Notes: a model not told the origin generated them from the sequence alone. 64,000 nucleotides of DNA from Pseudomonadota bacterium (GCA_020161855.1 JAIUNJ010000003.1:310001-374000); one strand, 5' to 3'. Numbered from the stretch's first letter, positions 1 to 8,250 are shown. Numbers and translations: made by a program.

Positions 1-7
1 ACAGCCA

Positions 8-1096
8 TTGCCATGTGGAACGCCCGTGACCTTATCCCGTAAACATAAGCCTGTAGTGTGGGCCGTTGCCGGCGAACGTGTCGGTGACAACCAACAGCTC
101 TTCCGCGCCGCGGACGCCATGGGGATTCCCTACGAAACGAAAACGGTCATCCTCAAGCCGGGTGAAGCAGCAGTAAAGCCCAAGGTCACGGCGAGCCTGC
201 ATCAGGTCGATCTGGCGCGGTCAAGCAGGCTGGAAGCACCGTGGCCCGATCTCGTCGTCACCATTGGCCGCCGCATGTCGCTGGTGGCACTTTGGATCAA
301 GGCGCAAAGCGGCGGGAACTCGCGGATCGCGCTGCTCAATGCCGCCAAAGGCAAGGCGGACAACTTTGATCTGCTGATCGTGCCGGCGCACTATCAGGTG
401 AAGAGCACACCCCGTGTGATGCGGATCGGCCTGCCGTTGATCGCCTTCGATGAAGGCAAGATTGCTGCGGCGCGCGGGCAAACAGCCTCGACGATCGGCG
501 CCATGGCCAAGCCGTTGCATGTGCTCCTGCTGGGCGGCTCAACCAGCCACCAGAAGCTCGATGGCGCTGCCGCTCTTATGATCCTCGATGGCATGCGGAA
601 GACCTTTGCAGGTCAGGGCTCGATCTATGTCAGTACCTCACGCCGTACACCGGCAGGTGTCGCCGAAGCTCTGGCAAGGGAACTCCGTCCGCAGGACAGG
701 CTCTTTGCCTGGACGGCCGGATCAAACGAAAACCCATATGCGGGGCTGCTCGCGCACGGTGAGACCTTCACCGTCACGGGCGACAGCCTCTCCATGCTCA
801 CTGAAATCGCCCGCCTTGGAAAGAAACTCGTCATCGCCGAGTTGCCGCGCCGGGATGGGCCTTTTGCAGCGCTGCGTCGCATCGCCGATATGGCAGCAAG
901 CGTGCCTGTCCTTTCAGCCCTTTCGCGCAGCGCATCAGGTGAACTCCGTGATTTCAAAGCTTTTTATAAGGTTCTGACCGGCGGCGGCCATGCTGTCCTG
1001 CTAGGGCAGGTGCCCGAAATGCCAAAGCAAAGGCCCTCAGATGACGCGCCAGCCGTGGGCAGGCGCTTGCGAGAGTTGCTTGGCTTGGACGGCTGA
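8..1096 (+). CDS. ELM1-like GT-B-fold protein (copy A), 5' end uncertain
   Basis: About 360 residues resembling the mitochondrial fission ELM1 family (PF06258, formerly DUF1022), a GT-B-like fold present in many alphaproteobacteria and in plants. Visible family signatures are an N-terminal AGERVGDNQQ segment, LLLGGSTSHQKLD in mid-protein, TSRRTP, and a C-terminal NPYAGLLAHG...VTGDSLSMLTE stretch that looks like a nucleotide-sugar binding half. It shares this order of motifs with the gene at 5285-6391, so the two are paralogs. The frame is open to the left edge. TTG at 8 or GTG at 26 could start it, or it may begin before the window. The GT8-like gene 50 bases downstream points the same way and probably shares its transcript. 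Function is inferred as sugar transfer or glycan handling; no bacterial ELM1 activity can be assigned from sequence. Confidence 0.75.
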   Translation: MPCGTPVTLSRKHKPVVWAVAGERVGDNQQLFRAADAMGIPYETKTVILKPGEAAVKPKVTASLHQVDLARSSRLEAPWPDLVVTIGRRMSLVALWIKAQSGGNSRIALLNAAKGKADNFDLLIVPAHYQVKSTPRVMRIGLPLIAFDEGKIAAARGQTASTIGAMAKPLHVLLLGGSTSHQKLDGAAALMILDGMRKTFAGQGSIYVSTSRRTPAGVAEALARELRPQDRLFAWTAGSNENPYAGLLAHGETFTVTGDSLSMLTEIARLGKKLVIAELPRRDGPFAALRRIADMAASVPVLSALSRSASGELRDFKAFYKVLTGGGHAVLLGQVPEMPKQRPSDDAPAVGRRLRELLGLDG

Positions 1097-1146
1097 AAGC
1101 GTGTAGTCTGGATGATGAAGCCCATCGGGTCCCGTTTCCCTCCGGA

Positions 1147-2073
1147 GTGTCTCAGTCCATGAAACCCTGCATCTTCATCCACACCAACGAAAAGCAGATC
1201 ATTGGCGCGCTGGTGTCGCAATATTCCTTCAAGCGCTTTGCCAAGAACCCGAATGCCTTTGATGTCAAACTGATCAAAACCGGTGACTATCCATGGCTGA
1301 CGCAGCATGAGGGCCAGAAATATCTGCGTGACGGCCTCATCCGCACCTGGCTCAACGACGATCTCCAGTCCTTCACGATATTGCGCTTCATGCCGCCCGA
1401 GCTGATGGGCTATCAGGGCCGTTCCATCGTCGTGGATCCCGATGTGTTCTGCATTTCTGACATAGGCTCCCTTCTCGAGCGCGACATGAACGGCAAGGCC
1501 ATTCTGGCCCGCCATCGCGCCGGATCGAAGGACGAGGTGTGGGCCTCCAGCGTCATGGTGCTCGACAACCCGAAGCTCAAGCACTGGAAGGTGAAGGAGA
1601 ACTTTGAGGAGATGTTCCAGCAGAAGCGCGATTACATGAAGTGGATCACGCTGCTGCTCGAAGATCAGGGTTCCATCGGTCTGCTCGAAACCTATTGGAA
1701 TGATTTCGACAAGCTGACCAAGGAAACCCGCATGATCCACAATACCAAGCGGCAGACCCAGCCCTGGAAGACGGGCCTGCCGGTGGACTACCGCCCCCCG
1801 GAATCAAAGGGTTCGCTCAAGCCGAAGAACATCTATCACCGCGTACGCCGGGCAATTTTCGGCGACTATGGCATGCTCGGCACCTACCAGCGCCATCCCG
1901 ACCGGAACCAGGAAAACCTGTTCTTCGGCCTGCTCAAGGAATGCCTCGATGCGGGCGTCATCACCGTTGATATGGTGAAGGCCAGCATGGCGGCCAACAA
2001 CGTGCGCCATGATGCTCTGGACATCGTGAAGGCCGTGCCGCCGCTGGAAGCCCAGGAGCGCTTTGCGGCCTGA
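1147..2073 (+). CDS. GT8-like glycosyltransferase (copy A)
   Basis: A 308-residue soluble protein. It carries a DxD-type metal/nucleotide-sugar motif (VVDPDVF, D97-P-D99), followed by the acidic segment typical of GT8-type GT-A enzymes, and near residues 198-207 an H...QPW motif matching the H...KPW signature of that family. No membrane segment is visible. GTG at 1147 and ATG at 1159 are both possible starts. It is clearly paralogous to the gene at 6447-7376: PELMGY, DPDVF, WNDFDKLT, TQPWKTGLPVDY and RHPDRNQEN are shared. It follows the ELM1-like gene and converges on the methyltransferase with an 18-base gap. Donor and acceptor are unknown. The glycosyltransferase call is by motif; the pathway is inference. 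Confidence 0.7.
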   Translation: MSQSMKPCIFIHTNEKQIIGALVSQYSFKRFAKNPNAFDVKLIKTGDYPWLTQHEGQKYLRDGLIRTWLNDDLQSFTILRFMPPELMGYQGRSIVVDPDVFCISDIGSLLERDMNGKAILARHRAGSKDEVWASSVMVLDNPKLKHWKVKENFEEMFQQKRDYMKWITLLLEDQGSIGLLETYWNDFDKLTKETRMIHNTKRQTQPWKTGLPVDYRPPESKGSLKPKNIYHRVRRAIFGDYGMLGTYQRHPDRNQENLFFGLLKECLDAGVITVDMVKASMAANNVRHDALDIVKAVPPLEAQERFAA

Positions 2074-2091
2074 CCTTGGCGGAAGCGCCTT

Positions 2092-3009
2092 CTACCTGAC
2101 TTTGCTCAGCACGAAGGCGCTGCCCAGTTGCAGTTCCTGCGGATAATCCATGCTGGCCCAAACCGGTTCGAAACCATGGGCCGGCAGTTCGGCCACCGCG
2201 CCTTTGAAATAGCCTCTCGCATTGACATGCAGGCGAAGCCAGAAGCTGGCATTTGCCTCTGCAAAGGGTTCAAGACCCAGAAAATACCCGGAGGAGACGC
2301 GCGCAATTTCCGCAAGTGCCTGCTGCCGCAGGCTCTCCATCTGTTCCAGGGCCAGCACCGTAAAGACAAGGTCGAAGGATTTGGCCTCGAATGGTAGTTT
2401 TCCCGCATTGCCCTGCACGAAGTTGATCCGCCGGAAAGCCGTGGGATCCTTCTGTGTTTCCGGCGCGTAGCCTGCAAGCGCCTCCGGCAAGGCTCCCGCC
2501 TTCTGAAGACCCGTTGCAACCTGATGGCCAGCATCTGTGAGTTCCAGACCCGAAAAACTGACCTCCGGAAAAGCTCCGGCAAGCTGCAGCAGATTGATGC
2601 CATTGCCGCAGCCGACTTCCAACACACGGCGAGGCTTGATCTGCCGGATCACAGCCGCAAGCATGACGCTTCGCATGCGCGCAACGCCTGCTCGATCGAG
2701 GATCATCCTCTTGCCACGGAAATGCCAAGGCTCCGGCTTTCGGCAACCGCGCGCCAGATCATAGGCCTCGTAACCCCGGGACCAGGCCACTTGGTACTCG
2801 GCCTTGATCTTCTCGGCCTGGCGGCCGTCGGTTTCCTTTTCCCCGCTGAAGGTGCGCTTAAGGGTAGCGCGACGCTGCTTCAAAACAAGCTTCAGATGAT
2901 CAGCGAACGAGGCGTCCTTGCAGATGAAAGGCGTGAAGGCTCCGAGCAAGGCCTCGCCGGTCAGGCCCAGCCCGATATCTTCGATGCTGCTGAAACGCTG
3001 GGTCTGCAC
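2092..3009 (-). CDS. Class I SAM-dependent methyltransferase
   Basis: A 305-residue protein with a classic Rossmann SAM-binding motif I (VLEVGCGNGINLL, about residues 129-141), an acidic motif after the second strand (GLELTDAG) and a motif IV region (SFDLVFTVLALEQME). An N-terminal extension of about 110 residues precedes the catalytic fold. Its start is GTG at 3009, directly after the TGA of the sulfotransferase, so it is the last gene of the four-gene minus-strand operon 6391-2092. In that context it most likely methylates a sugar or lipid carrier. O- or N-methylation cannot be decided. Confidence 0.8.
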   Translation of the reverse strand: MQTQRFSSIEDIGLGLTGEALLGAFTPFICKDASFADHLKLVLKQRRATLKRTFSGEKETDGRQAEKIKAEYQVAWSRGYEAYDLARGCRKPEPWHFRGKRMILDRAGVARMRSVMLAAVIRQIKPRRVLEVGCGNGINLLQLAGAFPEVSFSGLELTDAGHQVATGLQKAGALPEALAGYAPETQKDPTAFRRINFVQGNAGKLPFEAKSFDLVFTVLALEQMESLRQQALAEIARVSSGYFLGLEPFAEANASFWLRLHVNARGYFKGAVAELPAHGFEPVWASMDYPQELQLGSAFVLSKVR

Positions 3010-3927
3010 TCACTTCGCTCCATAGCCAAAGACGGGAGCAAGTGTCTTTTCAACCACGTCGTTCACGGTCGCGGTCTGCTCATCGGTCAGGTAGTCCTGC
3101 CAGCCACCTACTTTGGCGCGCCGCACCTTGAAGCTCGAAGGATCGTTCGCGTTGGTCGGCTTGAGGCGCTGGTTATAGCCCTTGTTGCCGGCATTGCCCT
3201 GCTCGATACGCCGCATGTTTTCCACCGAAGCGTAGGAAATGGCCTCGTCCAGCGAGGCGGCTTGAATTTCGGCCCCCACAAAACGCAGCACTTTTGCCAG
3301 CTCTTCGTGGGTATTGGTGCGGAGATCCTCATAGCGCACGACGAGCGCTTCCTTCATGTGTGGCAGGCTTTCGGCCCACGCGTTCATGAAGCGGATGATC
3401 TTGGGGATCCCGGCGGCCTCTCCGGCAATGAAGTCGTAGAGTTCCGTCTCGCCCAGTGGATAGCCATTGATGATCTTCTTGCGCGCCCGGATGCGCGACT
3501 TCCATTGGAAATACTGTGACACCGCCGTGTCGCGAGGATCGCGCACCAGCAAGACGACCTTCTTGCCGGCATAGTTCTTCCACTTGTCATCGGTGCCCGT
3601 GTAGTCGGGCAAATAGTTGTCATGTGTGAAAAACAGGATGGGGATACGGCTGTCTCGGCGATGAAATTCATCGAACTCCATCATCGTCTCAATATGGAGA
3701 CCGTGGCTGTGAGCAAAATAGCGGGAGATCATCACCCGCAGCCAGGTGCGGCCGGCCTTGCCATAAGAGGCGACAACCGCGTCACAAGCCGCAAGCTTGT
3801 GCGACTCTTCCCAACCGCGCATCCGCCGCTCAAGGGCAACACTACTGCCTTGTGGCAAGACACGGCCAGCATAGGAGACGGCCATACGCAAACCGGCCCG
3901 TGCCTCATGAATGGTCGGAACATGCAT
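3010..3927 (-). CDS. PAPS-dependent sulfotransferase
   Basis: A 305-residue member of the sulfotransferase family. The 5'-phosphosulfate-binding loop is SYGKAGRTWL (residues 54-63), and the 3'-phosphate-binding segment is VVLLVRDPRDTAVSQYF (about residues 124-140) with Arg and Ser where the family has them. A likely catalytic histidine lies in FFTHDN (residue 102). Such enzymes move sulfate from PAPS to a hydroxyl of a sugar, lipid or peptide. It begins one base after the ATP-grasp stop codon and abuts the methyltransferase, so expression is probably coupled. The neighbouring glycosyltransferases suggest a carbohydrate acceptor, which is inference. Confidence 0.88.
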   Translation of the reverse strand: MHVPTIHEARAGLRMAVSYAGRVLPQGSSVALERRMRGWEESHKLAACDAVVASYGKAGRTWLRVMISRYFAHSHGLHIETMMEFDEFHRRDSRIPILFFTHDNYLPDYTGTDDKWKNYAGKKVVLLVRDPRDTAVSQYFQWKSRIRARKKIINGYPLGETELYDFIAGEAAGIPKIIRFMNAWAESLPHMKEALVVRYEDLRTNTHEELAKVLRFVGAEIQAASLDEAISYASVENMRRIEQGNAGNKGYNQRLKPTNANDPSSFKVRRAKVGGWQDYLTDEQTATVNDVVEKTLAPVFGYGAK

Positions 3928-3928
3928 C

Positions 3929-5278
3929 TCAGCGATCCTTGATTGCGGCCTTCACATTGAAGGCAAGAAGTTCGGCGATGCGCTGACGCCCAAGGGGACG
4001 TCGCTCGCAGCGCTGATGAATATCAAGATCAGGCTTGCCATTGCCTTCGATGATCATCGGGCCATCTCTCAGCATTGCCACATCCCAGCCAATTGCCGTT
4101 CGCCACGGGAAAGCATCTCCTGCCTCACAGGCAAGCGCGATCGCCTCTTTCCAGAATGGCAACTCGCGGCCGGCAAAATGAGCCCCGCTGACAGGATGGA
4201 TTTCACGCCAGCCGATATCAGGATAACGGCCGATATCGGAAGCAGGTCCAATCGTACCCGTTGACAGGTCAACAGGGGCTGCCAGTCCGCCCTGATGAAA
4301 ATTGTCGACAACGTTGTTTGTGCCGACGGCCATGCGGAAAGCCACGTTGGTGGCAATCGCCTTTCCTGTCTCGTCCTTGCAGGTCAGGACGCGCAACGTC
4401 GAGAGAGCGCCATTGGCAATGTCATCAAGTGCGGGATGATTGACCAGCCGCGGCTGGATGATGAAATCCTCACGCAGGGATTGGGCAGCCAGATGTGCGA
4501 AAAGAGCATCGCGCGACAGGGTTAGCCCCTTGCTGTTGCGATAGTCGCCTTCGCCCAGGCGATCCCACCGCTCAGCATGATGACCACCATTGCCACTCCG
4601 CGGCTTCACAAAGAGATCAGTATCATAGGCAGGGTCGGTGGGCGGCACGACGAAATGCACCGCGCCGCGCGAGACATAAAAGAGCACGGGAACCACTTTG
4701 ATGCCGAGTTTCAGGCAGTGTTCCGCGAACCACACCTTGTCCGCCATCTGGTCGGCTGTCCCGACGGGTTCAAGCAGATCATAGGCACCGGCAATGGTTT
4801 CATGTGCCGTCAAATATTCGCCCGCAATCTTTCCACGGTGCCCGGTGTAGAGTTCGAACATGTAATACCACGGTGGTGCAATCGAATTGCGCCAGGCCTG
4901 GCAGGCCTGTTCGAGCATTTGCCGCAACGGGCCCTTACCTGAACGAGTGCGAATGCCGCTGCCGTTCCGCAGCGTGTACTGCACGATGGTGAAGGCGAGC
5001 GCGAATGGCCAGAGAACAAGAACAAGCGGGCCGCGCAAAACACTCGACGGCTGGCGCCAGAAATGCCGCCGGTAGTAGTCATGAAGAAACTGGGCATGAT
5101 GCGCCTCTGGCGGCAGGACCGGGCGGCCAAAGGGAAGCGCCATGGGCAATCCTGCTGCATCATAGGCAAGCTGTTCCGCCAGTTGCAGCAGCTTCTTGCG
5201 AAATGCCCCTCTGAACATGCGAAGGCGCTGCCGCCAGGGCGGCAGAGCCGGGGAAGCAGGGGCTGTGGCGTCACTCAT
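3929..5278 (-). CDS. Sugar-transfer-associated ATP-grasp protein
   Basis: A 449-residue protein resembling the sugar-transfer-associated ATP-grasp family (PF14397). The N-terminal 100 residues hold a hydrophobic stretch (about residues 80-100) that may anchor it to the membrane. The ATP-grasp core shows a phosphate-binding lysine and glycine-rich loop (LFVKPRSGNGGHH) and a C-terminal metal-binding segment (MIIEGNGKPDLD). ATP-grasp enzymes form amide or ester-like bonds through acyl-phosphates, so it may attach an amino acid or other carboxylate to the glycan. It lies between the ELM1-like copy B (6-base gap) and the sulfotransferase (1-base gap). The substrate is unknown. Confidence 0.8.
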   Translation of the reverse strand: MSDATAPASPALPPWRQRLRMFRGAFRKKLLQLAEQLAYDAAGLPMALPFGRPVLPPEAHHAQFLHDYYRRHFWRQPSSVLRGPLVLVLWPFALAFTIVQYTLRNGSGIRTRSGKGPLRQMLEQACQAWRNSIAPPWYYMFELYTGHRGKIAGEYLTAHETIAGAYDLLEPVGTADQMADKVWFAEHCLKLGIKVVPVLFYVSRGAVHFVVPPTDPAYDTDLFVKPRSGNGGHHAERWDRLGEGDYRNSKGLTLSRDALFAHLAAQSLREDFIIQPRLVNHPALDDIANGALSTLRVLTCKDETGKAIATNVAFRMAVGTNNVVDNFHQGGLAAPVDLSTGTIGPASDIGRYPDIGWREIHPVSGAHFAGRELPFWKEAIALACEAGDAFPWRTAIGWDVAMLRDGPMIIEGNGKPDLDIHQRCERRPLGRQRIAELLAFNVKAAIKDR

Positions 5279-5284
5279 CGGCGC

Positions 5285-6391
5285 TCATAGACCAAACAGC
5301 GCGCGCACACGCAACAGGGATTGTTGCAGCTCTGAAACCGGCGGGCCCGGCGGGCTGGTGGCATCCCCTTCACCCAACCAGCGTGCAAGCCCCTTGGTGA
5401 CGACGGCGCGATGCACCACGCGGAGATCGCGCGACCAGCTGGACGGGGCAAGGCGCATGATCAGCCGGAATGCTGTGCTGTCCAGCGTACGGCCGCGCCA
5501 GCCTGGAGCAGCCTCATCTTCTCCAGATAAACCCTTCATTCCATAGCGCCCTTCGTCCGTATCGAAGAGCCACACGGGCCGGCCCGTGGCGATCGCCTCG
5601 GAGATCATCGAGATGCTATCGGCCGTCACGATCACCTCGTCAGCATGCGCCAGCATGCCAAGGAAGGGATTTTCGGCCTGTCCATCCTGCCAGCGATGGA
5701 CGAAGGCCGGCACAGAGATCTCACGCGCCAGGATCTCGGCCACATGCGATGGCGTACGGGCGCTCGTCGTCACAAGCAGCGAGCCACCTTTTGAGGCCGC
5801 GCGGGCACTGGCCGCGCTGACAAGCCGCCGCGCCGCATCCACCGTGAAAACATAGGGGCCACTGTTGCCCCCCACCAGCACCACGACATGCGGTTTTGGC
5901 AGATGGGCGAAGCGGGCCGCCCATTCGGCCCTTGCAGCGGCGAGCGATTCCTCGCTCACGCCATGAAGCGGCAACGAGATATGTTGCACATTGGATCGCT
6001 GCGGCAGGCCGTACTGCGGCGTTGCGATCACCAGATCATAGCCGGCCAACGGCCACATGGGCGTACCAACGAAAACCAGCTTGCATGACGGGTTCAGACT
6101 GCGCCTGATCCAGAAGGCTACGGCCTCGTTGGGCCGGCCGCTCAGCAGCACAAGATCGGGGGCTGGTGGCTCCAATGTGTCGGAATTCCGGCGCTCCACG
6201 GCAGCAAGCGTGGCAGCCTTCGAAAAGCGCAGCAGCTTCTCATAGGACTTGTACTGCAAACGCTTGATCTCAAAGGGCCATTCGAGGCCGCGCGCCAGCG
6301 CAAGCAGCTGCGAATTATCGCCCTGATGAGGGCTTGCAAGCAACCACATACGGGGGTTATCTGGTGAGCGGGAACCGCCTGCCGAACTCAA
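5285..6391 (-). CDS. ELM1-like GT-B-fold protein (copy B)
   Basis: A 368-residue ELM1-family protein. Motifs run in the same order as in copy A at 8-1096: ASPHQGDNSQL, PDLVLLSGRP, VVLVGGNSGPY, TTSARTPSHV, NPFLGMLAHADEVIVTADSISM. It heads the minus-strand operon with the ATP-grasp, sulfotransferase and methyltransferase genes. The start is TTG at 6391 or ATG at 6349. Neither has a strong ribosome-binding site, although AGG lies just before the TTG. A 55-base gap separates it from the divergent GT8-like gene, so a shared divergent promoter is likely. Function is inferred as a glycosyltransferase-like step in the same product pathway. Confidence 0.75.
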   Translation of the reverse strand: MSSAGGSRSPDNPRMWLLASPHQGDNSQLLALARGLEWPFEIKRLQYKSYEKLLRFSKAATLAAVERRNSDTLEPPAPDLVLLSGRPNEAVAFWIRRSLNPSCKLVFVGTPMWPLAGYDLVIATPQYGLPQRSNVQHISLPLHGVSEESLAAARAEWAARFAHLPKPHVVVLVGGNSGPYVFTVDAARRLVSAASARAASKGGSLLVTTSARTPSHVAEILAREISVPAFVHRWQDGQAENPFLGMLAHADEVIVTADSISMISEAIATGRPVWLFDTDEGRYGMKGLSGEDEAAPGWRGRTLDSTAFRLIMRLAPSSWSRDLRVVHRAVVTKGLARWLGEGDATSPPGPPVSELQQSLLRVRALFGL

Positions 6392-6446
6392 GGCCTAACA
6401 TTCCAACGTCGGTTTTTTAAACCACATAGCATCAAGACGATCTCAA

Positions 6447-7376
6447 ATGCCAACTGCAAAGACGAATTCGACCAAGCGACCCCATATCTTCATTCAGTCC
6501 AACGACAAGCAGTATGTCGGCGCAATCGCGTCGGCCTATTCGATGAAGCACAATTCCGCGCATGCCGACAAATTCGATGTCACCATCATGCGAAAGGAGA
6601 ACTATCCGGTTTTCGAGAAGCATGAGGGCGAAAGCTACATGCGCCACGGCGTCAAGCGCGTGTGGAAGAACAACGACCTGCAGTCCTTCACGCTCACGCG
6701 CTTCCTGCCGCCGGAATTGATGGGCTACGAAGGCCGCGCCCTGGTGATTGATCCCGATGTCTTCGCCGTCCAGGATGTCTGGGAGCTTCTCTCGCGCGAC
6801 ATGGAAGGCAAAGCCATCATGTGCCGCGGCTCGCATTTCAAGAACGGCGCCTGGGCCACCAGCGTCATGCTTCTTGATTGCGCCAAGCTCAAGCACTGGA
6901 ACATGGAGAAGTCGTTCGAAGAACTGTTCAGCGGCAAGCGTGACTACCACAACTGGATCTCGCTAATGATGGAGGATCAGGCCACCATTGGCAGCTTCGA
7001 GAATGAGTGGAACGACTTCGACAAGCTGACCCCCAAGACCAAGATGATCCACAACACACGCCGCCGCACCCAGCCATGGAAGACTGGCCTGCCGGTGGAC
7101 TATACGCCGACGGAATTTGTGCCGGTGCTGGGCTGGATCATGCAGATGCGCCGCAAGTTCTTCGGCGAGCATGGCCTGCTCGGCAAATATGCCCGCCACC
7201 CCGACCGCAACCAGGAGAACTTCTTCTTCAGCCTGGTCAAGGGTGCCCTGGCTGAAGGCATGATCAGCGAGAGCGACATCCGCGCGGCCATGGCGAAAAA
7301 CTATGTCCGGCACGACGCGCTGGAAGTGATCGCGCGCGTACCTGACTGGAATCGTTCGCTGCTCAAGGCAGCTTGA
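6447..7376 (+). CDS. GT8-like glycosyltransferase (copy B)
   Basis: A 309-residue paralog of the gene at 1147-2073. It has the DxD motif (IDPDVF, D102-P-D104) and the H...QPW motif (H202 to W211). An IHNTRRRTQPWKTGLPVDY block is almost identical to copy A. No signal peptide or membrane helix is visible. It starts with ATG at 6447, is transcribed away from ELM1-like copy B, and ends at a good hairpin terminator at 7400-7433. The ELM1 and GT8 pair thus occurs twice, once at each edge of the cluster. The likely role is adding a second sugar residue. Confidence 0.7.
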   Translation: MPTAKTNSTKRPHIFIQSNDKQYVGAIASAYSMKHNSAHADKFDVTIMRKENYPVFEKHEGESYMRHGVKRVWKNNDLQSFTLTRFLPPELMGYEGRALVIDPDVFAVQDVWELLSRDMEGKAIMCRGSHFKNGAWATSVMLLDCAKLKHWNMEKSFEELFSGKRDYHNWISLMMEDQATIGSFENEWNDFDKLTPKTKMIHNTRRRTQPWKTGLPVDYTPTEFVPVLGWIMQMRRKFFGEHGLLGKYARHPDRNQENFFFSLVKGALAEGMISESDIRAAMAKNYVRHDALEVIARVPDWNRSLLKAA

Positions 7377-7399
7377 TCAAAAGGCCATACGATTGTCTC

Positions 7400-7433
7400 G
7401 AGGCCGGCTTTTGAACGCCGGCCTCATGCTTTT
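7400..7433 (+). terminator. Rho-independent terminator after GT8-like copy B
   Basis: Perfect 9-bp stem GAGGCCGGC / GCCGGCCTC (7400-7408 with 7417-7425) and an 8-base loop, followed by ATGCTTTT. It lies 24 bases after the stop codon of the GT8-like gene and closes the glycan cluster on this side. Confidence 0.75.
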
Positions 7434-7459
7434 CGCCCGGCAATGGCAATCAGAGGTTT

Positions 7460-7693
7460 TCAGTTGGCGCGCGGCAGCAGCCAGCGTTCAATATGTTCCA
7501 CGAAGCGCACATGCGCCTCCTGCTGGGCGCTCACCCAGTCAAGCAGATCCACCACAAGCCAGTGGTCATCAATGCCCCCGAGAGGGTGCGGAAAACCCAT
7601 GCTGTAGAGCCCAGGCAAAACGTCATTGAAGTCGCTGATGGTCTTGCCCAAGGCCGTCGCGATTTCCATACGCGCGACCACACGTCCTGACAT
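7460..7693 (-). CDS. AlpA/MerR-like small DNA-binding protein (copy A)
   Basis: A 77-residue protein if translation starts at ATG 7693, which is preceded by GGGGGAAG; an upstream in-frame ATG at 7738 has no comparable site. The pattern is a helix-turn-helix-like start (RMEIATALGKTISDF) followed by LGFP-type residues (LYSMGFPHPLGG), HW, and a C-terminal DLLDWVSAQ helix. This is the shape of AlpA or MerR-like small winged-helix proteins. It is paralogous to 8008-8250 (RVV-R-E-A-A-G, GFP-P-GG, HW, D-L-W-S-QQ shared). DNA binding is inferred from the pattern. No phage or plasmid genes adjoin it. Confidence 0.6.
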   Translation of the reverse strand: MSGRVVARMEIATALGKTISDFNDVLPGLYSMGFPHPLGGIDDHWLVVDLLDWVSAQQEAHVRFVEHIERWLLPRAN

Positions 7694-8007
7694 GTTGTAC
7701 TTCCCCCAGATTTCCTGGTCGTTTGCAGCTATGCCCATCTGTTTGCCTGCGCCCCCTTACAAAAAACCCGCAGCATCTGTGAAGTGTTACGATGCCGATT
7801 ATTGGTGCCACGACGAAAAATCGTTCAGTTTGGTTTAAATACGGAATATATGGACCCGCTCTCTTCATCGCTCTTCTTGAGCATGTTTAGGAAAAATCCA
7901 GGCGGCATTCATTCAATATAATTGAACAATATGATTGTAATTTATACCACTGTTCACCTGAGGCCAATCCTGCTGGAGACAGAGCCGCCAGACGACAGGA
8001 TCGCCTC
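7694..8007. other. AT-rich intergenic stretch between the two AlpA-like genes
   Basis: About 310 bases, poorer in GC than the surroundings, with no supported gene. It holds the double palindrome at 7912-7938 and short AT tracts (around 7835-7850) that could contain a promoter for copy A. Nothing else was recognised. Confidence 0.5.
7912..7938. promoter_or_regulatory. Two adjacent palindromes, candidate operator
   Basis: Two near-identical 11-base units, CAATATAATTG (7914-7924) and CAATATGATTG (7927-7937), each palindromic about its centre and separated by AA. The flanks extend the dyads to TTCAAT-ATA-ATTGAA and ACAAT-ATG-ATTGT. Spacing of 13 bases centre to centre puts the two dyads on nearly the same helical face. 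They lie upstream of copy A and 70 bases downstream of copy B. They could be binding sites for one of these small regulators. Confidence 0.4.
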
Positions 8008-8250
8008 CTAGTTCGGCAGCATCTCGATCCAGTCCTCGATATGCCGGACAAACGACACGTTCAAATCTTGCTGGCCTGAGATCCACTCGATGAGGTCTGC
8101 GATATTCCAGTGCCCTTCCGCTCCTCCGTCCGGCTGCGGAAAGCCGAGGCGGTAGAGGTGCGGTAGCTTCCGCTCGAAGTCTACAAGCGACTGCCCGAAA
8201 GCATTGGCCAATTCTGATCGGGTTACGACCCGCGCAAGTGATGTTTCCAA
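8008..8250 (-). CDS. AlpA/MerR-like small DNA-binding protein (copy B)
   Basis: An 80-residue protein if started at TTG 8250, which follows GGAGGG after three bases; longer starts at 8295 or 8337 are open. It has the same layout as copy A: TRSELANAFGQSLVDF, LYRLGFPQPDGG, HW, then DLIEWISGQQ and RHIEDWIE. The recognition-helix residues differ between the copies, so they may bind different sites. No partner gene is coupled to it. Confidence 0.55.
   Translation of the reverse strand: METSLARVVTRSELANAFGQSLVDFERKLPHLYRLGFPQPDGGAEGHWNIADLIEWISGQQDLNVSFVRHIEDWIEMLPN

Noticed and set aside
7460-8250. A prophage or island at the AlpA-like genes
   Set aside because: No integrase, capsid, replication or attachment repeats were seen on either side; only two small regulators are present.
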